From assembly GCA_017744315.1 (NCBI GenBank), contig JAGIBN010000007.1:118824-182823 (forward strand): 64,000 bases of DNA. The letters are read 5' to 3'. Shown in pieces: positions 54,623 to 63,270 of the stretch (position 1 is the first letter of the stretch; each line of letters starts with the position of its first letter). Source of the stretch: Porphyrobacter sp. Lineage in GTDB: Bacteria > Pseudomonadota > Alphaproteobacteria > Sphingomonadales > Sphingomonadaceae. A model generated the notes under the pieces. It saw only the letters and a list, made by a program, of their open reading frames with translations, was not told where the DNA came from and ran no database searches. Position numbers and translations under genes: made by a program.

Positions 54623-54643
54623 AAAACCATGCAAAGGGCATGG
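54623..54643 (-). terminator. Terminator of tRNA-Ala
   Basis: Stem CCATGC/GCATGG with a five-base loop, followed on the minus strand by TTTT, 26 bp beyond the tRNA 3' end. Confidence 0.85.
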
Positions 54644-54668
54644 CCTATTTCAATACTTTAACAACGAA

Positions 54669-54744
<76 letters not shown>

Positions 54745-54840
54745 AAGCCATTTCGTCATCGGCGCATCCTGGGTGGTGCGCCTTCCCTTGCGGGAGCCGC
54801 CCTTTATGAGCGACTCCTTTGCTTCGCAAGCCCCAATTTA

Positions 54841-55164
54841 TCAGTTTTCGTCATCGTTGTCGTCGCCGGCCCCGGAAACACCGAGATCGTCGTCGCCACC
54901 GAGGTCGACATCGTTGTCCGGCGAGTCCTCGCCCTCATCGATATCTTCCAGATCGTCATCAGCCAGATCGGAGTCGGCGTCTTCGACCTTCTCGACCTTC
55001 TGCACTTCCTCGAAGGGAATCGGCTGCTTCGACTTGAGCACGGGCTCCGGATACCACTGGTTGCCGCACTCGATGCAGACGACCGGTTCGTCCTTCTGGA
55101 GATCGTAGAAGCGTTCACCGCATTTGGGGCAGCTACGCTTGGCGCCCCACTCTGGCTTGACCAT
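54841..55164 (-). CDS. TIGR02300 / FYDLN-acid family protein
   Basis: A 107-residue protein. The N-terminal zinc-ribbon-like part has CPKCGERFYDL and VVCIECGNQW (two CxxC), including the FYDL hallmark; the C-terminal half is a strongly acidic tail. The family is alphaproteobacterial with unknown role. ATG 55164 has AAGGA 8 bases upstream. It is divergent from aroA. Confidence 0.9.
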   Translation of the reverse strand: MVKPEWGAKRSCPKCGERFYDLQKDEPVVCIECGNQWYPEPVLKSKQPIPFEEVQKVEKVEDADSDLADDDLEDIDEGEDSPDNDVDLGGDDDLGVSGAGDDNDDEN

Positions 55165-55336
55165 GAATGTGTCCTTAGTCTGCCCGCTGCCGCAGCAGGC
55201 CTGAATTACTGTGACTTGATGGTAGCGGCCCCGACCATAATCAAGAGCCTGAATCAAGAGTGCCGGCGCCTTGCCACAGCCCCCCAGCGCTGTCAAAAGC
55301 CCGCGCGTTCCAACTGCCCTTAGCCGAGATAGCCTC

Positions 55337-56674
55337 TTGTCCGCCAATCCTGATACTGCCCCCCGCCCTCGCCGCTTCGTCTCCGCGGGCCCGCTGACCG
55401 GCAGGATCCGCGTTCCGGGCGACAAGTCGATCAGCCACCGCTCGCTGATGTTCGGCGCTCTCGCCGTGGGCGAGACGCGGGTGACCGGCCTGCTCGAGGG
55501 CGAGGACGTCATGGCCACTGCCGCCGCGCTGCGGGCGATGGGCGCGACAATCGTGCGCGAGGACGAAGGCACCTGGTCGATTCACGGTGTGGGCGTCGGC
55601 GGCCTGCTCCAGCCCGAGAGCGCGCTCGACATGGGCAACTCCGGCACCTCGACGCGCCTGCTGATGGGTCTTGTCGCGAGCCATCCGATCGTCGCCACCT
55701 TCACCGGTGACGCCAGCTTGTCCAAGCGCCCGATGGGCCGGGTGATCGAGCCGCTGTCGATGATGGGCGCGGACTTCACCGCCAGTCCCGGCGGCACCCT
55801 GCCGCTGATGGAGCGCGGCCTGAGCCCCGCAGTGCCGATCAGCTACCGCCTCCCGGTCGCGAGCGCGCAGGTGAAGAGCGCGGTGCTGCTCGCCGGCCTC
55901 AACACCGCCGGAATCACCAGCGTGATCGAGCCGGTGCCGACGCGCGACCATACCGAACGCATGCTCCAGGGCTTCGGCGCCGAGTTGTGGGTCGAGGAAG
56001 AAGGCGGCCATCGCGTGGTCCGCCTGCGCGGTGAGGCAGATCTGCGGCCGCAAACGATCGAAGTGCCGGGCGATCCGTCGTCCGCCGCGTTCTTTGCCGT
56101 GGCGGCGCTGGTCGTGCCGGGCAGCGACCTCGTGATCGAAAACGTCGGCCTCAATCCGACGCGCGCCGGACTGTTCGAAGTACTGCGCCAGATGGGCGGC
56201 TCGATCGAGGAACTCGACCGACGCCTGGTCGGCGGAGAGCCCGTGGCCGACTTGCGCGTGCGCCACTCGGTGCTGAGCGGCATCGATGTCGACCCGGCCA
56301 TCGCGCCGAGCATGATCGATGAATTCCCCGTGCTGTTCGTTGCCGCCTCAATGGCGCAGGGCCGCACCGTCACCAGCGGGCTCGATGAGTTGCGGGTCAA
56401 GGAAAGCGACCGCCTCGCCGTCATGGCCGAAGCGCTGCGCCAGGCCGGCGCGCGTATCGAAGAGCGTGAGGATGGCCTGGTGATCGACGGCACCGGTGGC
56501 GATCCGCTGCACGGCGGCGGACCGATCGCCACGCACCTCGACCACCGCATCGCGATGTCGATGGCGGTGGCCGGCCACGTCAGCCGAATCGGCGTCGAAG
56601 TCGACGACACCCGGCCGATCGCGACCAGCTTCCCGGTATTCGAAGCCCTGCTCGACGGCGCGAGCGCGGTTTAG
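55337..56674 (+). CDS. aroA: 3-phosphoshikimate 1-carboxyvinyltransferase (EPSP synthase)
   Basis: A 445-residue synthase if TTG 55337 is the start. The frame has no ATG or GTG before the conserved RIRVPGDKSISHRSLMFGAL, so a TTG start here (or at 55271) is needed. Other motifs are GNSGTSTRLLMG, KRPMGRVIEPL, SAQVKSA, DHTERML, PGDPSSAAFF and RVKESDRLA. It makes EPSP in the shikimate pathway. The sequence style is class II-like (CP4 branch), but the glyphosate-contact position carries Gly (NSGTS). Usual order aroA-cmk is kept, with two small genes between. Confidence 0.95.
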   Translation: MSANPDTAPRPRRFVSAGPLTGRIRVPGDKSISHRSLMFGALAVGETRVTGLLEGEDVMATAAALRAMGATIVREDEGTWSIHGVGVGGLLQPESALDMGNSGTSTRLLMGLVASHPIVATFTGDASLSKRPMGRVIEPLSMMGADFTASPGGTLPLMERGLSPAVPISYRLPVASAQVKSAVLLAGLNTAGITSVIEPVPTRDHTERMLQGFGAELWVEEEGGHRVVRLRGEADLRPQTIEVPGDPSSAAFFAVAALVVPGSDLVIENVGLNPTRAGLFEVLRQMGGSIEELDRRLVGGEPVADLRVRHSVLSGIDVDPAIAPSMIDEFPVLFVAASMAQGRTVTSGLDELRVKESDRLAVMAEALRQAGARIEEREDGLVIDGTGGDPLHGGGPIATHLDHRIAMSMAVAGHVSRIGVEVDDTRPIATSFPVFEALLDGASAV

Positions 56675-56991
56675 GCCGGGCTCGAGACCTTCATCAGCAC
56701 CAGGCCCGACACGATCAAGACGGCGGCCAATATCCGCATCGCGCTGACGGTCTCCCCCAGTACGACGATCCCGACCACGAACGCGCCGACAGCGCCGATC
56801 CCGGTCCACACCGTATAAGCGGTGCCCAGCGGAAGCGACTTCATCGCCACCGCCAACAGGCCAAAGCTGAGAAACATCGCGCCGAGTGTGACGGCCGAGG
56901 GGCCAAGTTTCGAGAAGCCGTCCGACAGCTTCATCGAATAGGCCCACACGACTTCAAGAATACCGGCAACGAACAGAACAACCCACGCCAC
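56671..56991 (-). CDS. Small multidrug resistance (SMR) transporter, SugE/Gdx-like
   Basis: A 106-residue, four-helix SMR protein. The key Glu lies in FVAGILEVVWAYSMK in helix 1; WTGIGAVGAF and GIVVLGETVSAMRI follow. The WAYSMK variant is typical of SugE/Gdx-type guanidinium exporters rather than EmrE. The start is GTG 56991 with GAGGAGG five bases upstream. It converges on aroA with a 4 bp overlap. Confidence 0.88.
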   Translation of the reverse strand: MAWVVLFVAGILEVVWAYSMKLSDGFSKLGPSAVTLGAMFLSFGLLAVAMKSLPLGTAYTVWTGIGAVGAFVVGIVVLGETVSAMRILAAVLIVSGLVLMKVSSPA

Positions 56992-57153
56992 AGCAGCCTC
57001 CTCTAAAAGGTTAGCTGCCGGGCCGTCCCGGTCTTGAACGTTCGCTTGGAACACGGGGGACGTGGCCCTCGCGAGGCGCCAGATAGGGATGTCCTTTGCG
57101 GTTCTCAAGCCTGCAATTGCAGAGTAGACGCCGAACCCGTGATCGATCCATTC

Positions 57154-57402
57154 ATGGCAGACGTGATCGGCCTCGTCGGCAGCGCGCTGTTCATCGGCGC
57201 CTTTGCCTATGCGAACCTCACGAAATCGCTGAACAAGGTCGGGTTCAACCTCGCCAACCTGATCGGCTCGATCCTGCTGCTGACTTCCCTTGCGGTGAAC
57301 TTCAACCTTGCCGCCTTCGTGCTTGAGACGGCATGGGGCCTGATTGCTGCGGCAGGACTGGTCATGGGGATCAGAGCGAAGATGCGGAAGAAGCCTGAAT
57401 GA
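57154..57402 (+). CDS. CBU_0592-like small membrane protein
   Basis: An 82-residue protein with three membrane helices (VIGLVGSALFIGAFAYANL, NLIGSILLLTSLAVNFNLA, GLIAAAGLVMGIR), matching the small CBU_0592 family of unknown role. A GTG at 57139 is an alternative start; neither has a clear RBS. Its TGA overlaps the cmk ATG, so they are translated together. Confidence 0.72.
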   Translation: MADVIGLVGSALFIGAFAYANLTKSLNKVGFNLANLIGSILLLTSLAVNFNLAAFVLETAWGLIAAAGLVMGIRAKMRKKPE

Positions 57403-58028
57403 TCATCGCCGTCGACGGCCCGACCGCTTCGGGCAAGGGTACCATCGCCAAGGCGCTCGCCGAGCATTACCGCCTCCCCCACCTCGATACCGGACTGCTC
57501 TATCGCGCGGTCGGGTGGCAGGTGTTCCTCGACGGCGGAGACCCCGATCACGCCGGTGACGCGCTTGCGGCCTGCACCTTTCCCGATGGCCTGCTGCTCG
57601 ATCCCGAACTGCGCACCGAGGAAACCGGCGGCCTTGCCAGCCGCGTCTCGGTCCATCCTTCGGTCCGCCTGGCGTTGTTCGAACGGCAACGCAGCTTCGC
57701 GCTGCAGCCCGGCGGGGCCGTGCTTGACGGACGCGACATCGGCACGGTCATCGCGCCCGAGGCGCACGCCAAGCTGTTCGTCGTCGCCAGCGTCGAAGCG
57801 CGGGCGCTGCGCCGGTGGAAGGAAATGCAGGAACGCGGCAACGGCCGGACCCTGGCCGAGATCGAAGAGGACCTGCGCCTGCGCGATGAGCGCGACCGCA
57901 ACCGCGCGGAAGCGCCGCTCCGCGCCGCCGATGACGCGGCCATGCTCGACACTTCCGATCTCGATCGCGACCAAGCCGTGGCCGCGGCCATCGCGCTGGT
58001 CGAACGGCAGCTCGCCGTTCAGCGCTGA
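57399..58028 (+). CDS. cmk: Cytidylate kinase
   Basis: A 209-residue kinase: P-loop IIAVDGPTASGKGTIAKALA, then HLDTGLLYRAVGW, LDGRDIGTVIAPEA and LRLRDERDRNRAEAPL. It phosphorylates CMP/dCMP. In many proteobacteria rpsA follows directly; here rpsA is 5.2 kb downstream. Confidence 0.96.
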   Translation: MIIAVDGPTASGKGTIAKALAEHYRLPHLDTGLLYRAVGWQVFLDGGDPDHAGDALAACTFPDGLLLDPELRTEETGGLASRVSVHPSVRLALFERQRSFALQPGGAVLDGRDIGTVIAPEAHAKLFVVASVEARALRRWKEMQERGNGRTLAEIEEDLRLRDERDRNRAEAPLRAADDAAMLDTSDLDRDQAVAAAIALVERQLAVQR

Positions 58029-58031
58029 GGT

Positions 58032-59354
58032 TCAGGCCGCGACGGGCTCCACGCTCGCCTCGCCTTCGCCGGGACCGACGCTGGCGTGGTAGACTGTCAG
58101 CTCGCCCACGCCCTTCAGGGTCATGGTCTCAGGCGTGCCGAAATCCTCGCGCGACTTCGCCCGCAGCCAGGTGCTCTCTGAAATGGCGATGCCATTGAAC
58201 GGCGCAGCCCCTTGCAGACGTGCTGCGGTGTTCACGGTGTCACCCCAATAGTCGTAGGCCATGCGCGTCGCGCCGATCACGCCGCCAACCACCGGCCCGC
58301 TGTGAATGCCGACCCGCAAGCCCACCGTGTTCACCCCCGCGACCTGGCGCAACTCGTCGACGCACCCGATCACGGCACGGGCAAAGGCGATCGCCGAGTC
58401 CGCGCTGTTGACGCTTTCGATGTTGCCGCCGGCGATAGCGAGATAGGAATCGCCGACTGTCTTCACCTTCTCGATCCGATGGACCGCGGCGAGGTTGTCA
58501 GCCTGGTTGAAGAAGCTGTTGAGCAACTCGACCAGATGGCCGGGCGAGATCCGCCGCGCGAGCATCGAGAAGCCGACCATGTCGATGAAGATCACGCTAG
58601 CGTCGGCATAGGAGTCCGCCACCACACGCCCGTCGCGGATACGCTGGACGGCGGCCGGGGGCAGCATGTTGTGCACCAGTTCCTCGTTCTTGCGCCGCTC
58701 GCTATCCAGGCCATCGGCGAGGATGAAGGCAGAGCGGCTCGTCCGGCCGACCGCGAGGCAGATCGCGAACATGACCGCCGAGCCGCCAAAATAGCTAAGC
58801 GCGGCAAAGACGAAGGCCGGTTGGTCGAGATCGTTGAGCGCCGTGCCGAACCAGCCCAGCATGTCGGCCACGAGCCAGATCACGAACAGCTTCGGCCGTC
58901 CGGCCAGCGTGACCGCCGCGAAGGCCGCAAGCACCAGGCGGTTGATGACCGCAACCACGTGCAGCCCCGCATCCGCCGCGGCGAGATACTCGAACAGCAC
59001 GTAGTTCGCCCGGCTCACCAGCAACGAGAGCAGCAGCAAGGCGATGAAGTCGATGATCGGGTGGCGCACATAGGCGTCCCAGAAGGTCACCCAGATATAG
59101 CCGCCGGCCACCGCCAGGCTCGCGCCAAGGTAGATCGCCAGCTGGGCGTTCTGCGCTTGCGATACGAGGTTGGGATTGGTGATCAGGTAGGCCAGCGTCA
59201 CGACCATGAAGATGACGCAGTACAGCCGCACGAACGGCATCCGGAGCGCCCGCGCTGTCGCGCTGTAACGCTCTTCGGTCTCATTGTCGGCGAACCGGCT
59301 GAATACGCCTGGCTGCTGCACACCCCACCCCATCCTGGAAACCCAGGCCCGCAT
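58032..59354 (-). CDS. Membrane-bound class III adenylate/guanylate cyclase
   Basis: A 440-residue cyclase. About six membrane helices (roughly 35-210) precede a HAMP-less coiled linker (SERRKNEELVHNMLPPAAVQ, the cyclase-transducer helix) and the catalytic domain, with FIDMVGFSMLARR (metal Asp), EKVKTVGDSYLAI, RVGIHSGPVVGGVIG and DYWGDTVNTAARL. The product is most likely cAMP; nucleotide choice cannot be fixed by eye. It converges on cmk with a 3 bp gap. Confidence 0.9.
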   Translation of the reverse strand: MRAWVSRMGWGVQQPGVFSRFADNETEERYSATARALRMPFVRLYCVIFMVVTLAYLITNPNLVSQAQNAQLAIYLGASLAVAGGYIWVTFWDAYVRHPIIDFIALLLLSLLVSRANYVLFEYLAAADAGLHVVAVINRLVLAAFAAVTLAGRPKLFVIWLVADMLGWFGTALNDLDQPAFVFAALSYFGGSAVMFAICLAVGRTSRSAFILADGLDSERRKNEELVHNMLPPAAVQRIRDGRVVADSYADASVIFIDMVGFSMLARRISPGHLVELLNSFFNQADNLAAVHRIEKVKTVGDSYLAIAGGNIESVNSADSAIAFARAVIGCVDELRQVAGVNTVGLRVGIHSGPVVGGVIGATRMAYDYWGDTVNTAARLQGAAPFNGIAISESTWLRAKSREDFGTPETMTLKGVGELTVYHASVGPGEGEASVEPVAA

Positions 59355-59436
59355 CCCGTCTACCCTTACGATAACCCCACTGTCGAGGCCTGTGCACGCG
59401 GTTACTCACGGGGACAAGGAGGATTGGGAGAAAGCA

Positions 59437-59478
59437 TCCGCCCCGGCGGGCGGGGAGTCCGGAGGTTGCCGGGGCGGA
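59437..59478 (-). terminator. Hairpin after the OsmC gene
   Basis: Eleven-base perfect stem TCCGCCCCGGC/GCCGGGGCGGA with a 20-base loop, followed on the minus strand by TGCTTTC, 10 bp beyond the OsmC stop. It likely ends the OsmC operon. Confidence 0.65.
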
Positions 59479-59488
59479 CGCAGGGGGG

Positions 59489-60046
59489 TCAGGCCAGGCG
59501 GCCGTTCATTTCGATCGCCCGATTGAGGTTGTAGAAGTTCGGCGAGGTCGCCTTCACGGCCGCGTGAATCTCCTCGTACTGCTCGCGCGTGCCGTCACCT
59601 TCAAGCGTGACCACGTAGTCGAGCTGGCGATAGCCGTTGGGTACCGTCGCATCGAGGCCGAGAAAGCCGCGCAGGTCGAGCTCGCCCGCCATTTCGATCC
59701 GGCAGGTAGTGAGCGTGATCCCGCGCACCGAAGCCTGGGCCACATAGCCCACGGTCATGCAGGCATTGATCGCGCTCATCAGCAGTTCCTGGGGATTGGG
59801 CGCGCTATCGGTGCCGAGCAGTTCGTAGGGTTCGTCCGCGACGATCTTGTGTCGCCGGGCAATGCGTTCGCCGCCCATGGTGACGCTGTTGATAGTGGTC
59901 TCCGAACGCGTTTGGCCGGTCCATTCGGTGCGGACGCGGAAAGCAACAATGCCGTTGGCTGGATCTTGCTGGATCGCTTCGACAGCTTCGGTCAGCGCGT
60001 CGAGGTCGATGCCATTGACGGTGTTCTTCTGGGCAATATCGAGCAT
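59489..60046 (-). CDS. OsmC-family peroxide/thiol protein
   Basis: A 185-residue OsmC/Ohr-fold protein. The first redox Cys is in AINACMTVGYVAQA and the second in LTTCRIEMAGELDLRGFLGL, the expected pair. Family members reduce organic hydroperoxides or respond to osmotic/redox stress. It is third in a small minus-strand operon after the micro-protein and the diiron protein (24 bp gap), which suggests oxidative chemistry. Confidence 0.88.
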   Translation of the reverse strand: MLDIAQKNTVNGIDLDALTEAVEAIQQDPANGIVAFRVRTEWTGQTRSETTINSVTMGGERIARRHKIVADEPYELLGTDSAPNPQELLMSAINACMTVGYVAQASVRGITLTTCRIEMAGELDLRGFLGLDATVPNGYRQLDYVVTLEGDGTREQYEEIHAAVKATSPNFYNLNRAIEMNGRLA

Positions 60047-60070
60047 TTCAAATCTCCTAGGTCTAGAGGG

Positions 60071-60982
60071 TCAGCAAAAGGCCGGTGCGACTTCGGCGAT
60101 ACGGTCGCGGGCGGCGGGGGACATCGCGGCCAGCGTGGCCACGAACTTGGGGTGGGTCATGCCGGAGCCGAGGTAGGTCCAGCGCAGCGCCTGGTGCTGT
60201 TGGGAGAGCAAGGCATCGCGTTCGGCTTCGCCGAGCTGCCGGCCGACCGCTTTCTCGAATGCGTCGAGATTGAGCCCGGCCTGGGCCTTCAACCCCTGGT
60301 CCAGGAACATCCCGATCTCGAGATACTCGTCGAGTGCGCTCTGGATCGAAGCTTCGTCGCGGTTTTCGGCCAGCGCCTCGACCATGAGCGTGTCGAGCTT
60401 GGCGTGCTGCGCCTCTTCCATCCAGTGATGCTTGAGCAGGCTCTTGAACAGCGGATCGAGACCACTGTCGTCGCGGACGCTGTCGACGTAATGCCGCTGC
60501 GTCATCCATTCGATCTGCAGAATGGCGAGCGCGACCGCGAGCGGGTCATGGCGCAGCACCTCGGCACCGATGGCTTCGGGCGGGCCGATCACTGCACACT
60601 CACTGCCGAAATCGCGCACGAAGCAGGCGTGAAACCGCTTGAACAGTTCGATGTGCTTGGCTTCCTCGCCCGCGAAGTTGAGCAGCGCCCGAACGCGGGC
60701 GTCGTCCCCGTTCAACTGCGGCCGCGCATGATCGAGCACGAAGGGAAGGATGAACTCCTCAACCAGTCCGAAGATCACGAGATATTCGTGGCCACGGAGT
60801 TGGTTGAGCACGCGCCTCTCCGCTTCCGACAACCCCTCGGGCTCATTAGTGCGAGCAAGGTTTTCAGGCATGAAGGGGCGGGAGAAATCGAGTGCTGCCC
60901 CATCGGGCAGGATGTCCTCGATCTGCCACGCCGCACGGGCAGAGGCGGAGAGCACGCTGGCGAAATTGAAGTCGTGGTACAT
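60071..60982 (-). CDS. Ferritin-like diiron protein (candidate oxygenase)
   Basis: A 303-residue helical protein with two EExxH-type motifs: GEEAKHIELF (106-110) and MEEAQHAKLD (189-193). Additional carboxylate/His candidates are LVEEF (75-76), LQIEWM (158) and HH (185-186). This spacing fits the four-helix diiron fold, as in AurF-type N-oxygenases or R2-like oxidases, but the exact family is not recognised. ATG 60982 has AAGGA upstream; the longer frame is not protein-like. Co-transcribed with OsmC and a 42-residue membrane peptide. Confidence 0.72.
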   Translation of the reverse strand: MYHDFNFASVLSASARAAWQIEDILPDGAALDFSRPFMPENLARTNEPEGLSEAERRVLNQLRGHEYLVIFGLVEEFILPFVLDHARPQLNGDDARVRALLNFAGEEAKHIELFKRFHACFVRDFGSECAVIGPPEAIGAEVLRHDPLAVALAILQIEWMTQRHYVDSVRDDSGLDPLFKSLLKHHWMEEAQHAKLDTLMVEALAENRDEASIQSALDEYLEIGMFLDQGLKAQAGLNLDAFEKAVGRQLGEAERDALLSQQHQALRWTYLGSGMTHPKFVATLAAMSPAARDRIAEVAPAFC

Positions 60983-61028
60983 TGTCGGATTCCTTGGGGG
61001 ATGTGATGGAATTCGCGCAGGCGGAGGG

Positions 61029-61157
61029 TCAGGCGACCGATCCGCCCTGCATTGCAATCATGAACAGCCCGAGGCCGAGCCAGAGCCCGCTGCAGACGAA
61101 CGCCGCGGCGAGACCGGCAAAAGCTGACTGGGGCCGCGAGGCACTGGTCGTCTTCAT
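61029..61157 (-). CDS. 42-residue single-helix membrane micro-protein
   Basis: A 42-residue protein (MKTTSASRPQSAFAGL and onward) with one strong membrane helix (AAAFVCSGLWLGLGLFMIAM). GAGGAAG lies about 5 bases upstream of ATG 61157. It is 46 bp ahead of the diiron gene on the same strand and is probably the first gene of that operon. It has no known family. Confidence 0.65.
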   Translation of the reverse strand: MKTTSASRPQSAFAGLAAAFVCSGLWLGLGLFMIAMQGGSVA

Positions 61158-61310
61158 TGTCTCTTCCTCAATCACGCACCGCGACGTGCGGCGCTGGAGG
61201 CTCAATGAAACCGCGCCGTGAGAACGAGCGTGGGAAGCAGCGTGGAATTTGACGCTGCGCGGCCCACACCGTAGTTTCCACGGTGGGTCGCTTCTCCAAA
61301 GGAGGCGGGA

Positions 61311-62897
61311 CTGCTTGAACTCTCGCTCATCGGCGAGATCGCCGTGCGCCGTGATGCGCAAGAGGTCGCCTTGCCGGCGTCGGCCAAGACGCGCGCTCTG
61401 CTGGCCTATCTGGCGGTCACCGGCAGAGAGCATCGCCGCGACGCGCTCTGCTCCCTGTTCTGGAACGTGCCTGACGATCCGAAGGGGGCGTTGCGCTGGA
61501 GCCTCAGCAAGCTGCGCCAAGCCGTGGACGAGCCAGACACCCTGCGGCTCGTGGCCGATCGGGAAACCGTTCGGCTGGAGATAGGCGGCTCGACTTGCGA
61601 CTTTGCGCGCGTCGAAGATGCGGCAGCCAGCGACGATTTCACCACGCTCGAAAATGCCGCCCGTATTCGCGGCGAGTTCGCGCCCGGACTTCACTTGCGT
61701 GGGTGCGAGGAGTTTGAGTCCTGGCTGCTCGCCACGCGCGAGGACGTGCGTCAGCGTCAATTGCAGGTGTGGCGCAAGTTGATCGGGCTGCTGGAAGGCG
61801 AGCCCGAGCGGGCCTTGCCGTTTGCCCGCAGCGTCGTCGAAGCGGACCCGCTTGGCGAGGACGGCTGGACGGTTCTGGTCGCGCTGCTCTCTGCTGCCGG
61901 ACGAAGTGACGAGGCCGAGGCTCAGCGCGGAGTGGCGGTCCGCACTCTGGAAGCGGCCGGGATCGAGGCCGACCTCGCGCTCATGCGGCCGGTCAAGCCG
62001 GCGCCTTCGGCTGCTCCCGCCCAGGTGGCGCCCGCGAATGGCAAACCCGTCATCCGCCAACGCGTCGAGTTCTGCACCGCGCCGGACGGCACCGGCCTCG
62101 CCTACAGCTGCGTCGGCAGCGGCCCGCCGTTGGTCAAAACCGCCAACTGGCTCAACCATCTCGAGTTCGAGTGGGAGAGTCCGATCTGGAGCCACTGGAT
62201 CGAGGCGCTTTCGCGCGATCACATGCTCGTGCGCTACGACGAGCGCGGCAACGGCCTCTCCGATTGGAAGGTCGCGGACCTGTCGTTCGAGGCTTTCGTA
62301 CAGGATCTGGAAACGGTGGTGGACGCCGCCGGGGTCGAGCAATTCGACCTGCTCGGCATCTCACAGGGCTGCGCGGTCTCGATCGCCTACGCGGTGCGTC
62401 ACCCCGAACGGGTGCGCTCCCTGATCCTCTACGGGGGCTACTCGCAAGGCTGGAAATCGCGCAACGATCCGGAAGAACTCGCCCGAAGAGAGGCAATGAT
62501 AACCTTGACCGGAGTCGGCTGGGGCCAGGGCAACCCGGCCTTTCGCCAGATGTTCACGACGCTCTACTTCCCCGAGGCGACCGACGAGCAGGCGCAGTGG
62601 TTCAACGAGTTGCAGCGCATCTCGGCCTCTCCCGAGGGCGCCCAGCGGCTGCAACGCGCACTGGGCGTGATCGACGTCCGTCACCTGCTGCGCAAGGTGA
62701 AGGTGCCGACCTTGATCCTCCATAGCCGCAATGACTCCGTGGTCCCCTTCGAGGCCGGCCGCATCCTCGCCCGCTACATCGAAGGGGCCCGGTTCGTTCC
62801 GCTCGACAGCCCCAATCACCTGGTCCTCGCCCAGGAGCCCGCCTGGCCGGAACTGATCGCCCACATCCAGGAATTCCTGGTGGACCCCCGCGCCTAG
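61311..62897 (+). CDS. SARP/BTAD regulator fused to alpha/beta hydrolase
   Basis: A 528-residue fusion. Residues ~1-90 are a SARP-type winged helix (LELSLIGEIAVRRD, ALLAYLAVTG, LRWSLSKLRQAVD), ~100-225 a BTAD helical domain, and ~250-528 an alpha/beta hydrolase with GISQG (Ser about 351), Asp in HSRNDSVVP (about 475) and His in SPNHLVL (about 503). There is no ATG or GTG at the domain start. CTG 61311 has a perfect AAAGGAGG five bases upstream and gives the natural N-terminus; GTG 61344 would cut the winged helix. It is divergent from the micro-protein/diiron/OsmC operon and may sense a substrate and regulate it (inference). Confidence 0.82.
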   Translation: MLELSLIGEIAVRRDAQEVALPASAKTRALLAYLAVTGREHRRDALCSLFWNVPDDPKGALRWSLSKLRQAVDEPDTLRLVADRETVRLEIGGSTCDFARVEDAAASDDFTTLENAARIRGEFAPGLHLRGCEEFESWLLATREDVRQRQLQVWRKLIGLLEGEPERALPFARSVVEADPLGEDGWTVLVALLSAAGRSDEAEAQRGVAVRTLEAAGIEADLALMRPVKPAPSAAPAQVAPANGKPVIRQRVEFCTAPDGTGLAYSCVGSGPPLVKTANWLNHLEFEWESPIWSHWIEALSRDHMLVRYDERGNGLSDWKVADLSFEAFVQDLETVVDAAGVEQFDLLGISQGCAVSIAYAVRHPERVRSLILYGGYSQGWKSRNDPEELARREAMITLTGVGWGQGNPAFRQMFTTLYFPEATDEQAQWFNELQRISASPEGAQRLQRALGVIDVRHLLRKVKVPTLILHSRNDSVVPFEAGRILARYIEGARFVPLDSPNHLVLAQEPAWPELIAHIQEFLVDPRA

Positions 62898-63270
62898 GTT
62901 CGCAGCGCCGGATCGAGCCCAAGCTGACACTTTTCCAAGGTGACACTTTACCGCGTCACCCCGTCACCCCCTCCCTTGGCAAGACACGCTTTTGCTTGCC
63001 ATTTACGCCTGCGTCCCCTATGCGCGCGCCCGTCCGACGGGGCTTTCTGCCCGGTCGCGGGTGCAGAGCCGCAGCAGATGGCTCCTCAAGACAAGCGGAA
63101 GAAGCAGCGGCGGGCCAGCCTCGTCACTCTCCCCGCTTTTCACTCGCAGACCGGCAGGGAAACCCGGTGGATGCTTGCGGCGGCATTCGGCCTCGCAGGC
63201 GGTTCGGCCATCAAGACCGGCGGATTCAACCGCTTGGCCGGAAAAAACGTGAACTAGGATACTGATCCAT
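62898..63270. other. rpsA upstream region with candidate promoter
   Basis: No convincing gene. Contents are TGACACTTT repeated twice near 62925-62949, an inverted repeat GGTGAC/GTCACC (about 62939-62960) that may end the hydrolase transcript, and a good sigma-70 promoter TTGCCA-17-TATGCG (62996-63024). A leader of about 240 nt follows, with a GGGC/GCCC hairpin near 63041. A 59-codon frame (63078-63257) lacks an RBS and is not claimed. Confidence 0.55.
62996..63024 (+). promoter_or_regulatory. rpsA: Candidate promoter of rpsA
   Basis: TTGCCA (62996-63001), 17-base spacer, TATGCG (63019-63024). Close to the sigma-70 consensus at ideal spacing, it gives a leader of about 240 nt before the rpsA ATG, long enough for S1 autoregulation. 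Confidence 0.45.

Noticed and set aside
55337..56674. Glyphosate-tolerant EPSP synthase
   Set aside because: Although class II-like, the key position carries Gly in NSGTS rather than the Ala of tolerant CP4-type enzymes.
63078..63257. Short frame before rpsA
   Set aside because: No Shine-Dalgarno; lies in the probable rpsA leader. Kept only as a note.
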